From contig JARWMV010000232.1 in assembly GCA_030998015.1 (NCBI GenBank), positions 1,426,001 to 1,490,000 of the forward strand: a stretch of 64,000 bases of DNA, read 5' to 3'. The notes beneath the pieces are model-generated. The model was not told where the DNA came from. It ran no database searches and saw only the letters and a program-made list of their open reading frames with translations. Position 1 is the stretch's first letter, and each line of letters starts with the position of its first letter. The DNA comes from Ceratorhiza oryzae-sativae (lineage: Eukaryota; Basidiomycota; Agaricomycetes; Cantharellales; Ceratobasidiaceae). Position numbers and translations under genes: made by a program. Shown piece after piece: positions 46,371 through 59,300 of this stretch.

Positions 46371-47689
46371 TCACATCGGGATAACGGAGCCGTGGCGAGG
46401 TCGGCTGGGGAGACTGTAGTTTGTCGAAAGCGTCCACGCACCAGAGCCGATGTTGGTAGTCTCGAAAGGCACATAGCCGCGACCTATTCTCTTGTTAACA
46501 AAAGTTCCAAGGCCGATAGGAAACAAGGCTCACCGCCAAACTCGTCGATGAACATATACCACTAGATATTCTTGTTAGGTATTTTTATTTTTATGCAGGC
46601 AGAGAAAATATTACCTTGTTGGCCACCGTGTTTGATTTGAATACCGTTGGCCCTTCACCTCTCGAGATAGAGCCTTTGCCGATTCCGGCAGCAACGCCGG
46701 ACCAGCTTCCCAACAAACTAGAGCTCCTTTCCTCGAATGGGAATTTTCCGTTTGGAGCTGATGCGCTGTTTCCACGTTCGTCCTTGCTGAAGCGATAATA
46801 CGTGGATGACGAAGAGTCGTAAGCGATGGTGGTATCGATAACCGGGTATCCATAGTCAATGTAAATTTCCGGAGTGGAAAAGGTCTTGAAATCCGTGGTC
46901 GTCGCACGCAAGATACGGTGATAGGAGCTGCCAGTGTGATTCGGGTCATTTGTAGCATAGAGAGAGCTCGCCCAGAAGACCATATATTTATTTTGGGAGG
47001 GATCCCAAACGGCTTCAGGTGCCCAGCTGTGATTAACGTGGATGAGCTTAGCGTTATGATAAGGTAAGTTAAGCACGTACGTGTTTCCAGCAGTCGCCGG
47101 AGAAACTTGCACAAGCCTTCAAATCGAGTGAGCACTCATACGTACTGTTCAGCAATCTGATTACCTAGGAGTTCCCCAGTTCTTCAAATCCGTAGACTCC
47201 CAAATTACAATTGAACGGCTTCCGGTGCGCACAGAGGCGTCCCAGTTCCCGTTTCCGTACATCTTCAAGTCCTACAGGTAGAGAGGATTCAACTTGGTAT
47301 GCCGAGGCTGCTAACATTATCCGACTTACTGTGGCCAACAACCAGAACTTGGAACCATCGTGGGCTCTGACGATAGAGGGGTCACGAACACCTTTGGTGC
47401 CGACTGTAGAAGTGAGGTATGGATTTCCTCCGTGAACTTCAGTCCAATGAAGGGGATCGTTTCCGTTGCTGACGGCGAAAGAAATAGTTTCTCCGTTGGA
47501 GTAGCCTTCTCCAGTGAACTAAGCGCGGGGAGAACGATCAGGCGTGCATACTGTCCGCGACCAACCGAATGCACGTACATAGGCAAACATATATGCGGTG
47601 TAAGAGGATTGTCGGGCCTCGAGCGGTGTGGCGACTACGCCGGCGGCGACGGTTGCCGCAAAGCCAATGGCCAAGCTAAGGAAACGCAT
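46371..47689 (-). CDS. Secreted GH43 glycosidase (copy 2 of tandem pair)
   Basis: A signal peptide (MRFLSLAIGFAATVAAGVVA) precedes TPLEARQSSYTAYMFAY. Conserved blocks in order are FTGEGYSNGETISFAVSNGN, TVGTKGVRDPSIVRAHDGSK (base Asp), GSRSIVIWESTDLKNWGTP, TAGNTWAPEAVWDPSQNKY, GSSYHRILRATTTDFKTF, PVIDTTIAYD, ISRGEGPTVFKSN (acid Glu), WYMFIDEFGGRGYVPFETTN and WTLSTNYSLPSRPRHGSVIP-M-stop. Intron positions match copy 1, as expected for a tandem duplication. A minus-strand TATATAT at 47743-47749 lies ~55 bp upstream. All three catalytic acids are present. Confidence 0.88.
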
Positions 47690-48538
47690 TATGGATTTCG
47701 GGGGGAGTTGGTTCGGGGGTGTTACCTAGCATTGCGCTCGAGATATATAGGCCAGAATAAAAATACCGAGCCCCGCGTCGCCAGTACGCGTGATGCCTCG
47801 ACAGAGAATCTTGCGAGTTCTGAATCGGAGATATTGGCGTAGCATGCAAAGAACCTCGGCGCTAGAGCGACTTGGGGAAGTCGGGATCATCACGCGGCGT
47901 GGCAGTCATCCGAGAAGTGGGTGTAGGCGGAATAGCAAAAAGGGGTAACGTTGGCGTATTCGGATTTGTAATCCGGACTCCACAGGTTTTATTTGGAGTG
48001 TTATTGGAAGTATCTTGCGAACCACATGCAGGTTTCGGCTAAGGATGTTGTTCCAATCGTTCCTGAAAGTTGAGCCATTACGTCTTGAATGCAAAGCAAG
48101 AGGTTCGACCCGAAGACTGTGGCAGCATATACGTAAAACCAACGGATATTGGAATTTGAGTGAATCCGGTGTTCATGATGCCCAGATCTAATGAATTTAT
48201 GAGAATTGGTGTACAATTTTTTGACGAAGGGACTGTCAGGCTGCCGAGGAGCTATATCTTTGAACCGTTTCAGTAATGTAATAGGATAGAAATGGTGCCA
48301 AAAACGAGGGAAACGGTCACGTGTCGTCTTCCTGACCTCGCTTTGTCCTTAGTATGCCGCCTGGGCTTTTGACCCTACCCCCGTTTCGCCTCTTTGTGTA
48401 CGACCCCTAATCGCTAGTCTTTGTTGTCTTTGACAGGTTCGATCGTTGTGTTCGTGTAGGTCTTTAAATATATATGCAAAAAAGAAGCGGTCACGTGCCT
48501 GAGCGAAACAAACATATACTTGCGCGTATCACATCTGC
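47690..48538. other. Divergent intergenic region
   Basis: 849 bp between the GH43 copy 2 start (-) and the chromatin remodeler start (+). TATATAT at 47743-47749 serves GH43. GTCACGTG repeats at about 48318 and 48491 could be regulator sites for the remodeler. No gene recognised. Confidence 0.45.
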
Positions 48539-51500
48539 GTTCTCGCCACCGCGACATAATGGCCAGGAGCAAGACTCCTGAAGGGCCGCGCACCTCGTCC
48601 GAGGTGGCGGATTCAGAAGTCCTAGTCGACCAGAATTCCGAAGACGAAATACTCTCCATCTCTAATAAATCTCCTGCAATGCCGTCCTCAGTAGAGCGTA
48701 CTCTGCCTTCTCGCACATTCTGGATATACCCTCCTCCACGCCCAAAAGACTACGAGGACTATGAACTTCTTAAACCTCCGCCGTTGCGGCAAGTTCGGGG
48801 CAGCAGTGCCAACAGCATCAACGATGAGGCGGTCCTTCCCATTGAGATCGTAGGTGAACACAAAGTTGACGGGAAGAGCTACTATTACGCTGAAGTTGAA
48901 GGGGGTATCATTCGCCGAGTATGTATTTCAATATGCTCAGGTGGAATTCCGGTTGACAGCTGCATACCGTAGTTTCCTCTTGTAGAAATACAGACCAGAC
49001 ATCGTGACCTTGTCAAGGAATACAGTAAGTTGCCATTCCCGTTAATGGCGAACATCGGCTAAACGTGTATCTCTCAGACAGCAGAGTCAAACGTGGAACG
49101 CTTCCCAAGTTCGACCCCTCCGACCTCAGAGTTCATCCCAAAGACCGCGTCAGATCCAATCTCATGCCCAAACTTAAAATAGTTGTCAAAAACAATCATA
49201 GCAAGGGATCTATGAACGCTAAATTCCGTTCTGTCTCGGCTCGTTCGTCCACGCTTACGGGTCTTTCCGACGACGAAGATGAGGATGCTGTTATTGTTTC
49301 GTCCGGCACCGATAGCGATAGTGAGGCAGAGGCACCGCGACAAAGCGCACGTTTGGCGAATCTACCCAAGTAGGTAACCCTCTTGCCCAATCTGTTCATT
49401 CTCTAAGATTTGGATCAGGTCTAAGCGGGCCAACCCACGGAGGGGCCTGAATCTTAGAAGCCGCGGGAAAGGCAAAGCAGGATCTGATACTTTCACCGAC
49501 GACGAACCGGATTCAGGATCCGCCTATTCGATTGACGACAATGATGATGAATCTGATGTTTCGGGGGGCAAGAGGAAAGGGCTCAAGGTTACACTCAAGC
49601 GCGCTCGACCTAAACGTGATGCAATTCAAGGTCTTGGGGTTATACGTTCGATAAGCGATGCCGAGGAATCCGATTCTGAGCCCGAGGAAGCCAAGAAACT
49701 TAACCTCAAGATCGACCGGCAGGCTGGGGGGGTTTATCTGCGTCGTCACCGTGACACATGCGATAGATGCCAGGAGCGCCCAGCTCACATCCAACTGGAA
49801 GCCTACAAAAGGCGCCAGTCAAAGGGGAAGCGTGGCCGGAAAAAGAAGAAAGCGAATGAAGACGAAGAAAGTGAAGACGAGGAGGAGCGTCTTGAACGGC
49901 TAGGCGGGTGGATACGTTGCTTGCGGTGCTGTATGTCTAAGCACTGGGGCTGTCTCACTGTTCAGGAAAAGCTGGACGTTCAACTTGCAATCCAGAAACA
50001 CGAGACCGAGGTTCAGAACGCAGAAAAGCGTGCGCGTGGGTGGGATGTTCCCGACGACGCACCTATGGTGCCAAAACGCAAATCCATTTGGCTCGATCAA
50101 GCTACGGAATACGTCTGTGATATGTGCACAAGGACTGGACCTTGCATAATCTGCCACCAAGACACATCTCCCCAAGGAGTTCCTCTTGCCCCCGTTGCGC
50201 CTCCCGCTCCCCTTCCTAGTTTAACCGGTGGTTCTGGCGCGGAAGACGCAATCGACTTGACCACCCCTCCGCCTGAACCTCCTATTTCTGTTCAACCTGC
50301 AACTCCAGTCTCCAATACAGACCATGACTCTTCCCCGACCAAGTCTACAGCCAAACCCCTCACCAAGTGTCCAGCCTGGGGAAGTGCATACGACCTATGC
50401 CGATCCAATTTGGCATCAAGTCCTCTTCCGTTGCGTTCGTTGTCGTAGACCGGCGCACTGGCAACACGCCCTCGCACGGGACCCGACAGACAAGTTTCAG
50501 CGGACCGCTAATCAGATCGCCCGGGTGATTCAGCACGGCCCAGATGCTTGGAAATGCCATGATTGCGTGCGCTGGGTATATCCCGCTGAGTCTATTCTGG
50601 CATGGCGACCCGACGCCCCCGACGTAGTCGAGAATTTCGAACCCGGTGCCGTGCCAAATGTCAAGGACCCGTTGCGCAGGGAATATTTGATCAAATTCAA
50701 AGAGCGAGGATTCAAGCGTGTCGAATGGGTTCCGCACATGTGGCTTGTCTCGATGCATACGGGCCTGCTGAGAAACTTTCTCAAGGTTGGTACGAAGCTG
50801 CCACTACTCGAGGACGACAGCGAGGAGTTCCAGGAGAAAATTGGAGCGCGCCAACAATGGGACAAGGGGAAGGCTCGAGAACTGGATGCTCCACCAGGTT
50901 TTGCGAGGTCAAGGTCCGTGTCCGCTGAAGCGGATAAGCCCGGTGAGCGGGAATACGAAGGAACACCTGGCCCGATGCCCGACGCAGAATTGCGTATTCC
51001 TGACTCGTGGCTACGCATCGACCGCGTCCTCGACGTTCGTCTCCGTTTGTCTACGAGAACCTCAGCCGCGCAGTCGAAACCCTCCAAGAAGGGAAGGGGG
51101 AAAGGAAAAGGAAAAGGAAAGGTAGAGAAGAAAGGTCGGGTTACTGATTCTGAGGATGAGGATGAGGACGAAGAGCTGGATTCAGAAGAACAAGTCGACG
51201 AGGATGACAGCGAGTTCATTGATGGTGTTGAACCCGATCGAGACCTCACCGAATCGTTTGTCGAATTCAAGAGGAACCATGAAAGGATGTCGAGCGAGCA
51301 GTTCGCGGAGGTGATACGGAAGCGTGCAGTGTGGATTTTTACCAAGTTTGAGGGGTTGCAATATGATGAGTGTCAGTGCTTTGGGCTCGCTATCGTCTGG
51401 GAGTTGTCTTACGCTTCAATTAGGTGCATGGGATAGCCCGCCACACCCAGGGTCTCTTGGATGGGATTCATATATCAGAGCCATATCGCGCTATGTCTTC

Positions 51501-54500
51501 GCGCAAAGTGTGGAGGTCCGGCAATTGAATAAAAAGGAAATAGCAGAACGCGAGAGTCGTAAAAAGAGACCTCTGACTCACCGGGCGAACGCTGAGTGGT
51601 TGCCCAAGGCTGAAGACAAATCTTTGTCGTTGATGCCATTCCAAGTAGGTAATTGTTTCTTTGGGTTGAAAGTCAGCTTATTTTACACTTTGGGTCCATA
51701 GGTTCAGGGATTGCAGTGGCTGTATGGAAACTGGTGGAACCAGCAGCCGAGCATTCTAGCCGACGACATGGGTTTGGTATGCATATCCATAGCTTTTAGA
51801 TTCGCTTCTTACTATGAGCAATCACTTCATAGGGTAAAACCGTGCAGCTAGTTAGCCTCATCGGGAGGCTTGTGAGCGAGAACGTTCATCCTCATCTGAT
51901 TGTCGTGCCCAACTCGACCATTGTTAACTGGATTCGGGAGTTTGAAAGGTGGACGCCTCATGTCCGTGTCGTGCAATTCAATGGCGACGCAAAGGCACGG
52001 CAAGTCATCAAGGAATACGAGTTATGGAATGCCGACGGGGACCAAATGTACCATGCGCTTGTAACAACGTACGAGACGCTCCATGGGGTTGAGTTTACTC
52101 CCGTTTTCAAGAAGCCTGGACGTTGGGAGGTTTTGGTTGTTGACGAAGGCCAAAGATGTGAGTTACTTACCTCATCATAGGGGGCCCAGCTGATACGATG
52201 ACGATCCAATAGTGAAGAGCGACTCAAGCCTGTTATTTAGGAAACTGTCAGAATTGAACAACGCTCATCGAATTTTGATGACTGGGGTGCGTATTGTACG
52301 CGATGCAAGTTCTAGGGTTCCTCTAATCAGCCCTGTAGACTCCGCTCAATAATAATATCCGCGAGCTTTTCAATTTGATGAACTTCCTCGATCCCAAGCA
52401 ATGGAACGATCTGGATGCCCTCGAAAAGGAGTATGATCAAGAAAATCTGACTGAAGAGCTCCTGGCTCGTTTACACGAACGGTATGTGCCATTTCATGTG
52501 CACATACGATTGTTAAGCTAAGCTATGTTATCAGACTTCGTCCGTATTTCTTGCGTCGTCAGAAAGCTGAAGTCTTGGACCTGCCTGATAAGGTAAGCTT
52601 ATCCGTTTAGTATTCTTAAAGTGGCTAACGGATGGATACAGCATGAAGTCATTGTTCCAGTTTCGCTTTCTGCTATTCAAAAGAGCATCATGAAGGGCTT
52701 GATAGGTGAGTGCGATTGAGCAGGCCTTTCGGACGATACTTAGGAAGTTCTAGAAAACAATCTATCGTCCCTGAGTCTTCTGGTCGACAAAAACTCTAGA
52801 GAAACCCGTCAAGGGGCTGCCCCGAAGAAGTCTACGCTTAACAATGTCCTCATGGAGATGAGAAAGTAAGCTGTTAGTTTGTTTGGCTTTTCATATCTGA
52901 CCTTTATATGAAGATGCATCCAACATCCGTATTTGGCTAACCCTGATTTGGAGCGGAGAGGCCTTTCTCCTGAAGAGACTCTGAAGCAGCTTGTTGATGC
53001 CAGCACCAAATTCAGACTGCTTCAAAAGTTGCTACCCCAGCTAAAGCAGCGTGGGCACCGCGTGTTGTTGTTCTCCCAAGTACGCATGTGTTATTTCTCG
53101 TGAGTAAAGGCCTGCTGACCAGAGTTTATGTCAGTTCAAGATAGTTCTTGATATCGTTGAAGATTTCCTTAATGCTGAGGGTTACAAGTCATTACGTCTA
53201 GTACGTACTTAAATCGTTTGTTTTAGAGATATAGGTGATCAACCCTCATGTAACCATTAGGACGGAGACACAAAGTCGGCTTTGCGGCAGAAGGACATTG
53301 ATGATTTCAACCGACCTGGCTCTGATTACTTTATTTATATCCTTACTACTCGCGCTGGTAAGCAAGTGTTTTGAAAAGGTATCACTGTCTTATCTACATT
53401 CTTTGCAAAAGGTGGCGTGGGTGTCAATCTTTGGAGTGCGGATACTGTCATGTGTGTAGTGGTCTCTTTGCCGCATTCATTCGCTAACGTCCTTATAGCG
53501 TTTTCGATCCCGGTATGGCTGTTCGAGTTCCTCGAAAGCTCAATTTTTTCATTACCTTGTCATCAGATTTCAACCCTCACCAAGACCTACAAGCGATTGC
53601 TCGCGCCCATCGGTAAGTCGACCGGGTGCCTAATGAGGGTAACTGCGATAATAAATTTCCTGATAGGTATGGGCAAAAGAAGCGGGTTCTTGGTGAGGAG
53701 TTTGCCGTTGACTACTCGGAGCTGTGCTGAAGACAATATTCTATAGTTTTTAAGTTTATGGCAAAAGACACACCAGAGGGTAGGCTTTTCCAATGCGTAT
53801 GTTGCTAGCATCGACTAATGATATTGTCTAATATCAGAGAAAATGTTTATGATGGGCAAGAAAAAACTTGTTCTAGATCATTTGATTGTCCAAAAGCTAG
53901 GGGATGAGGACGAGATGGACGACATCCAAGGACTTCTCACTTTCGGAGCCAAGGCAATTCTTAATAATTCTGGCGAGTCAGCGTCCGATATTAAATGTAC
54001 GCATACATCTAGCCGAGGTATTCTCGGGACGCTTCTGATCGCTGACTAAATACATAGACAACGACCACGACATCGAGCAGCTGATTACTCGAGCTGAAAC
54101 GGAGAAGGTTGAAGAGAAGAAGACCACCGAGACTGGCATGAAGTTTGATTTCGCTCAAGTTTACGATCCTACAACTGGGGCTACCGCGGATATTCCAGAT
54201 GAGAATCCTGACGCCGAGGGCGATGATGATTTTTGGGCGAACGTGATCAAACGCGCAGCTGAAGAGAAAGCCCAGAAACGAGCGCAAGAGAAGACTGGAC
54301 GTGGTGCCCGTAAAAGGGCTGTTACTGTGCGTCGTGATACTCATATTTCGTTGATCCGCTCAGTTCGCCGTTCTAATTTTCGCCGCTCTGACCCAAAACC
54401 AATGCCAGAATTACAACGAGTTAGATTTGATGGTCGATGTTTCACCCGAAAACCCCAAAAAACCAAAACCCAAGGCCAGTATTGGCTCCAGAAGTAGCTT

Positions 54501-56007
54501 GGATGGTGATCGGGACTTCAATCCCCTCGGAAACGAATCCTCGAGTAGTGATGGGGGAGGGAATACATCTGATCCTGAAGATCACATGGTACTCCCCCTT
54601 CCTGGTCAACAAATCACTTCAATGCCTGGAACCTCGATCTCTGGACCTTCTGGAATCGCATCCCAGAAGAAAGTTGTAGCACCCCTGCATCTCGGCAATG
54701 TCCCAGGCATGCCTCTCCCGGGGATACCTTTGGCTCCACCCACCAGCAAACAAGAAATGCCTAAGAAGCCCAGAAAGCCTCGAGCGAAGAAGATGGCTGT
54801 CCCCGGGGTCGACCGCCTGGCCAACCGTCCTCTTCAGCTAGTTTATCAAAACCGCCACCCCCTGGACCATCCGAGGCAGACAATTTGATCTACGCATGTC
54901 AATTGTGTGACAGATTGCATCGTATTGGCCAATGCCCTCTGAATTCAAGCGTAATTGTCGATAAATTACTCTCAACTCGTGCTCAAATCATGCGCTCCGA
55001 CAACGAGGACGAAGAAACACACAAGGTAGATTCACCCCTTCCCTGCTTCCTATTCATCTGACTCGCTTATAGTTCTGGGCCCTGAAGCACATTGACAAGA
55101 AACTGGCTGAGGCGGGTGTCGAGATTGCTAGGCTCCCGAATTCTCGTTTCAATGACGTCGGGTCGAAAGCCAAACCACAACGGCTTCCTACTGTAGCTGT
55201 GCCAACAGCAAGCACAAGTGGTCTGAAATCGCGGGTGCCTCAGGATAATGGACCTAATGACTTGAGGATGCCCAGTACAACCGTTCCAAATGGTGGAATA
55301 CCAAAACCACGCAAGAAGAAGTCAATGGCACCTGCTGCTGACCATGCATCGATTGCTGGGTTGACGTCTCGTCTACAGATACACCCCCAGTCGGTGGTTC
55401 CCCATCAGGGAATTCCTCCACCCCAAGTGCAACCTGGCCTAATGTTGCAATCCACCGGTAATGTCTCAGCAAGCCACGGGATACCTAAGACCTCGAATGG
55501 ACCCCTCGCGAGCAACGTAGCATACCAAGCCCCGTCGAATGGCTTGATACAATCAGCCTCCGCTTATACCCACAATTTCTAAACCCAAGGTCCCACCTGT
55601 TCAATCTCTGAGCTCGTCCCCTCCTCCCATAGCCAACGTTATTTCTTCGGCTGCTACTTCTGCTCCCTCAAATTTGAAGAAACGTCCAGCTAATGACCAA
55701 CCAGAAGAGGCTCGAAAAAAGCGTAACGTGGAGTGCCTTATTTGCGGTCAGAAACCCGGTAAGTGAATTGCCCCCGTTTCTTCAATGGGGAGGCTAAATG
55801 CTTGCAGGTCATTCCGCGCCTGAATGTCCCGAAGTACAAACGCCTGAAGGCATACGAAGGGCGATCCAGAGGCTTGAGGCTGGTGGAACAAACGATGTAC
55901 GTTCACCTAAGCACAAACTCGGAGCATTCCTGCTAACTCGTGGCGATTAGTCCGTGCTACGAGCACTACAGAGAATCTTGAATAGACGAGAAGGCATTGT
56001 TCAGTGA
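48539..56007 (+). CDS. CHD/Mit1-type SNF2 chromatin remodeler with PHD finger and C-terminal zinc knuckles
   Basis: A large nuclear ATPase. The N-terminus is Ser/acidic-rich with a chromo-like part (YYYAEVEGGIIRR / FPLVEIQTRHRDLVKEY). A split PHD-type cluster follows: CDRCQERP, then GWIRCLRCCMSKHWGC, then YVCDMCTRTGPCIICHQ and VLFRCVRCRRPAHW. A second chromodomain ends TKFEGLQYDE/ATWDSPP. The SNF2 core has VQGLQWLYGNWW, ADDMGLGKTVQL, VVDEGQRLKSD (motif II, DEGQ variant), MTGTPLNNNIRELFNLMNFL, HRVLLFSQFKIVLDIVEDFL, LTTRAGGVGVNLWSADTV and FDPDFNPHQDLQAIARAHR/YGQ. The C-tail holds two knuckle-like motifs, ACQLCDRLHRIGQCPLN and ECLICGQKPGHSAPECPE, and ends ILNRREGIVQ-stop. The frame near 50340-50390 (AKPLTK.. 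to ..GEVHTTYADPIWHQ) slips by one base beside CCCC/GGGG. Related Mit1/Mi-2 proteins act in SHREC/NuRD-like silencing. Confidence 0.87.
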
Positions 56008-56373
56008 TAGCTTTTCGACTGCTTTAACGTTATTTTACCCTCCTGTGCATTGCTGCTAGTTCACCCTTGTCAGACCGGGCACTTGTGGCTCGATTGGCGT
56101 TATTTTCACCTAATTCTTGACCCCTATTTGGTTTCTAGTACAACCCGTTTAGATATACCCTTACCGCCATATGTAATCTATGAACGTGATTACTCGTATC
56201 GTTACGATTCGTTCTAGCGATGGAAAAAGACGTTTGACTATGCCAAGCAGAAATCAGCCCACAAATTATTCCATAGACGGCGCGCACTATGTGCATGAAT
56301 GGATATACAAACTGAAAAAACAACCACGAAAGATACATCAATTCACTAGAAAAATTCAGACAAGTAGCGAGCA
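56008..56373. other. Convergent 3' intergenic region
   Basis: 366 bp between the remodeler (+) and the TBC gene (-). No gene recognised. Confidence 0.45.
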
Positions 56374-59300
56374 TTATCGGGCATTTCCAGCTCCCTGTGA
56401 AGTGTCATCTGTCTCTGTTTCGTATGCGCTAAGTAAATCCTCGTACTCCCCGTCTTCGGCGTCAGCTTTGACGCCATCTTCTTCGCTCATGACCTCTGCG
56501 GTTTGGGTGGGTCCTCGCGCGACTTTGCTCCTTCTGTTTTGGACCGGAGCTTGCTGTCCCGCCTTTTTGCGCCTAGGGGTTGGTTGCTCAGATTGTGGTA
56601 GGTTCGCCTCCCTATGGGTTGGGGACGGTGTCCGCATATACGCCAAATTGGTAGCTGAAGTTGGAGTCACCGATGTGTCCGCCTCAAGGTGGGGTGTCCG
56701 CAATGCGTCGGCAGCAGGTGTCTTGACTTCACCTATCGTCGCCGCACTCGTCGGACGCGTCTTGACGCGCAGGTTTGTGGGTCTGTTTGAAGAAAACCGT
56801 TTCGACCAGGGCTTCACACTGGCATCCGGATTCACAGGCGAGTCGGCGGCATCCGAATCGGCCGTCATTTGTATCTGCGAGACACTCGAGTCGATACGTG
56901 GAACCGGGTTGTCAGATAGCTCCCACTTGCGCGGAGCTGGTGGGGCAACCACGGGCGATGTGCCTGCGGGTCGTTCTGGGACAGCTTTCGCGGGTTCGGT
57001 AGTCGCCCGAGCAGGTGCAGGACCGTCAGCGAGCTCATACTTTCGAACGGTCGTGGTACTATTGGTGTGTTTCAAGTCAGTGGGCAAGGTTTCGGCCTTT
57101 GACTTCGGCCCCGTCACTTCAATCGAAGATGGCATCGGTCCGTCATCTGTGAGCTCCCACTTGCGTACGGGCACAGGCTCCGCCGTAACCGGCCCATCTG
57201 CGAGCTGCCATCCACGGGGCGAATCGGTGCTACCTGTGCCAGTACTCAAACTCCCTGGCCCGGCACTCAGACTCAACGGCGAGCTGTTGCGCTTCAGCTC
57301 AGCGGGTGTTACCATTACCGGCGAACTAAACCGCGACGGATTTAGGCCCGATGCACCGCGGGGCGGGCTCCCGTTATCAGAGGCTCCGCCGCCAGGGATT
57401 AAGCCGAGCCCGACGACAACCCCCTCATCCTCGCTCGGCACAACACTGCCAGGCGCACTCGTTGGAACGGAGGCTGTGCCAACCGACCTCCTCGATCGCG
57501 CATACGAGCCTGAATCAGGACGACCCGAATCCGAGCGAGGGCTAACGGTGTTCATAAACTCCCATTCGCGATGGCTGCCAGTTGACGACGAAACGGAGCT
57601 TTGTCGAGACATCCCACGGAAACGCGCCGGTGTGCTGCTGGTCGACGAACGGTTCTTGCCCAACAAGAGAGGTTTGGGGCCTGTCTTTTTAGAGGCAGAC
57701 GCTGCAGGCGATGATGGGGGAGGGACTGCGCTCCATCCAGGCAAAGTCATCGTATATCTTTGAGCGCTAGGACTCGGTATAGGCGGAGGTACGACCCCAG
57801 GGCTGAGCGTATCATCTTCAAGCTGTTGAGGTTCAGTAGATTTTGGAGCAGGCATCCAGCTATCGCGTGGAGGTTTGAAAAACGCAGGCCGTGGTGGAGG
57901 TTCATAGTCGGACGAGGGTTCCTTGGCCGATCGTGGTGTCGAAGGATTGGGCGCCATTGTCGCCGACCTCTGCTGCTGAGGGATGATCGCCTGGGTGCTC
58001 GCCATCACTTTGGCTAATGCTGTAGGACTTAGTGATTGGCTCCTATCCCCGGGTGATCTTCTCGGCTCCCACTCAACTTCCTGGCGTGCGGTTTGTGGTT
58101 GGCTTGGTTCCTCCTCGGGCACTGGCTGAGGGGTGCGTGCTTTAGCGATTGCCGCAGCGCGCAATTTGGCTGCCGCAACGGCTGTGGCACCCCATCCCGC
58201 CCAGCTATCCGACCTGCCGTGTCCGTGTCCATGGGCCCGTCCGCCCTTGGGAGCTGGAGAAGGCGCCACGGGAGGTCCAGCCTGCCCACCCGACGGGTTC
58301 TGCGCCAATCCACCACTCCTGTTCCATGCAGACATGACTGCCAAACTCCAGTTCGTTGAAGCTTTGCTCAACGATGCAGCCGCATCGCTCTGTTTGAACG
58401 TTTCGGTGTAATGCCTGAGCTTGTCTCCAACCGCCGTGATCGTCGGAGCAGGGGGTGAAACAAGCACTTCCGGGACAGGCGTTGTCGATGTAGCTCCTTC
58501 AGCAGGCGGGTGCTGACCCGACCTCCATCCCGCAACCCGCTCGCGCATCGCAACTGCAACTCCCCACGCGCCTTCCCCCCATCCAGCCCCGCCTGACCTC
58601 TCGTGGTCCTGAATCCCGAACCCAGCAGCCCTCTTTGCACGCAGTTCGAACGCCTTGTTGAGCACCCAATCCAGGCCAACCGACTCGAGCGGATACCGCT
58701 GCAACAGTAGCATCCCTTGAACGAAGCCCTCATTCATTCCTGCGACTCCGCTTCCATTTATTCCTATAGGCGAGCTTGGTTGAGTCTGGATCATGCTGAG
58801 TGGTACGTCCTCCTCTTCGTCTTCTTCGCCCCATAGGCCAACGCCTCCGCGTTTGTTGCCAGCGCGAATCAAACGGTCACGCACACCGATCAGAAGGGAA
58901 ACACAGACGTCAAGAAGCCATTCAATCTTTGCGTTGGTCTCGGGTGTACTGGGTGCTTGGGCGAGGAGTGTGTCCCAGAGGGGGAGAAGAGCTGTAAGAG
59001 GGAGATCCTGGGCAAGGAGGCAGGCTATCCAGCGACTGTAGCCAGGCTATTAGATATCGGTCAATCCATCGACTAACGGAAAACTTACTAGGAAAAGTAA
59101 GGCAATCTTGGATCCAGTGATTTTTTCGCCTAAATCGCAATTTAATCCGATGCATACGCCCACCGTAAAGCATAAATGACTGACCATATCCTCCCAAAGC
59201 CTAGCATCTGCCCACCTGAGCCGCTCGCTCAACCTCACCATTACACCCTTACTCCTTCTCCACTCCCAGAGGCTACAGGTGGGAGAGACCAGTCTCCTGG

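Noticed and set aside
56180..57763. A 527-codon open frame on the plus strand
   Set aside because: It lies antisense to the disordered tail of the TBC gene. The GC-rich, low-complexity tail leaves the opposite strand open, and its translation has no motif or sensible composition.
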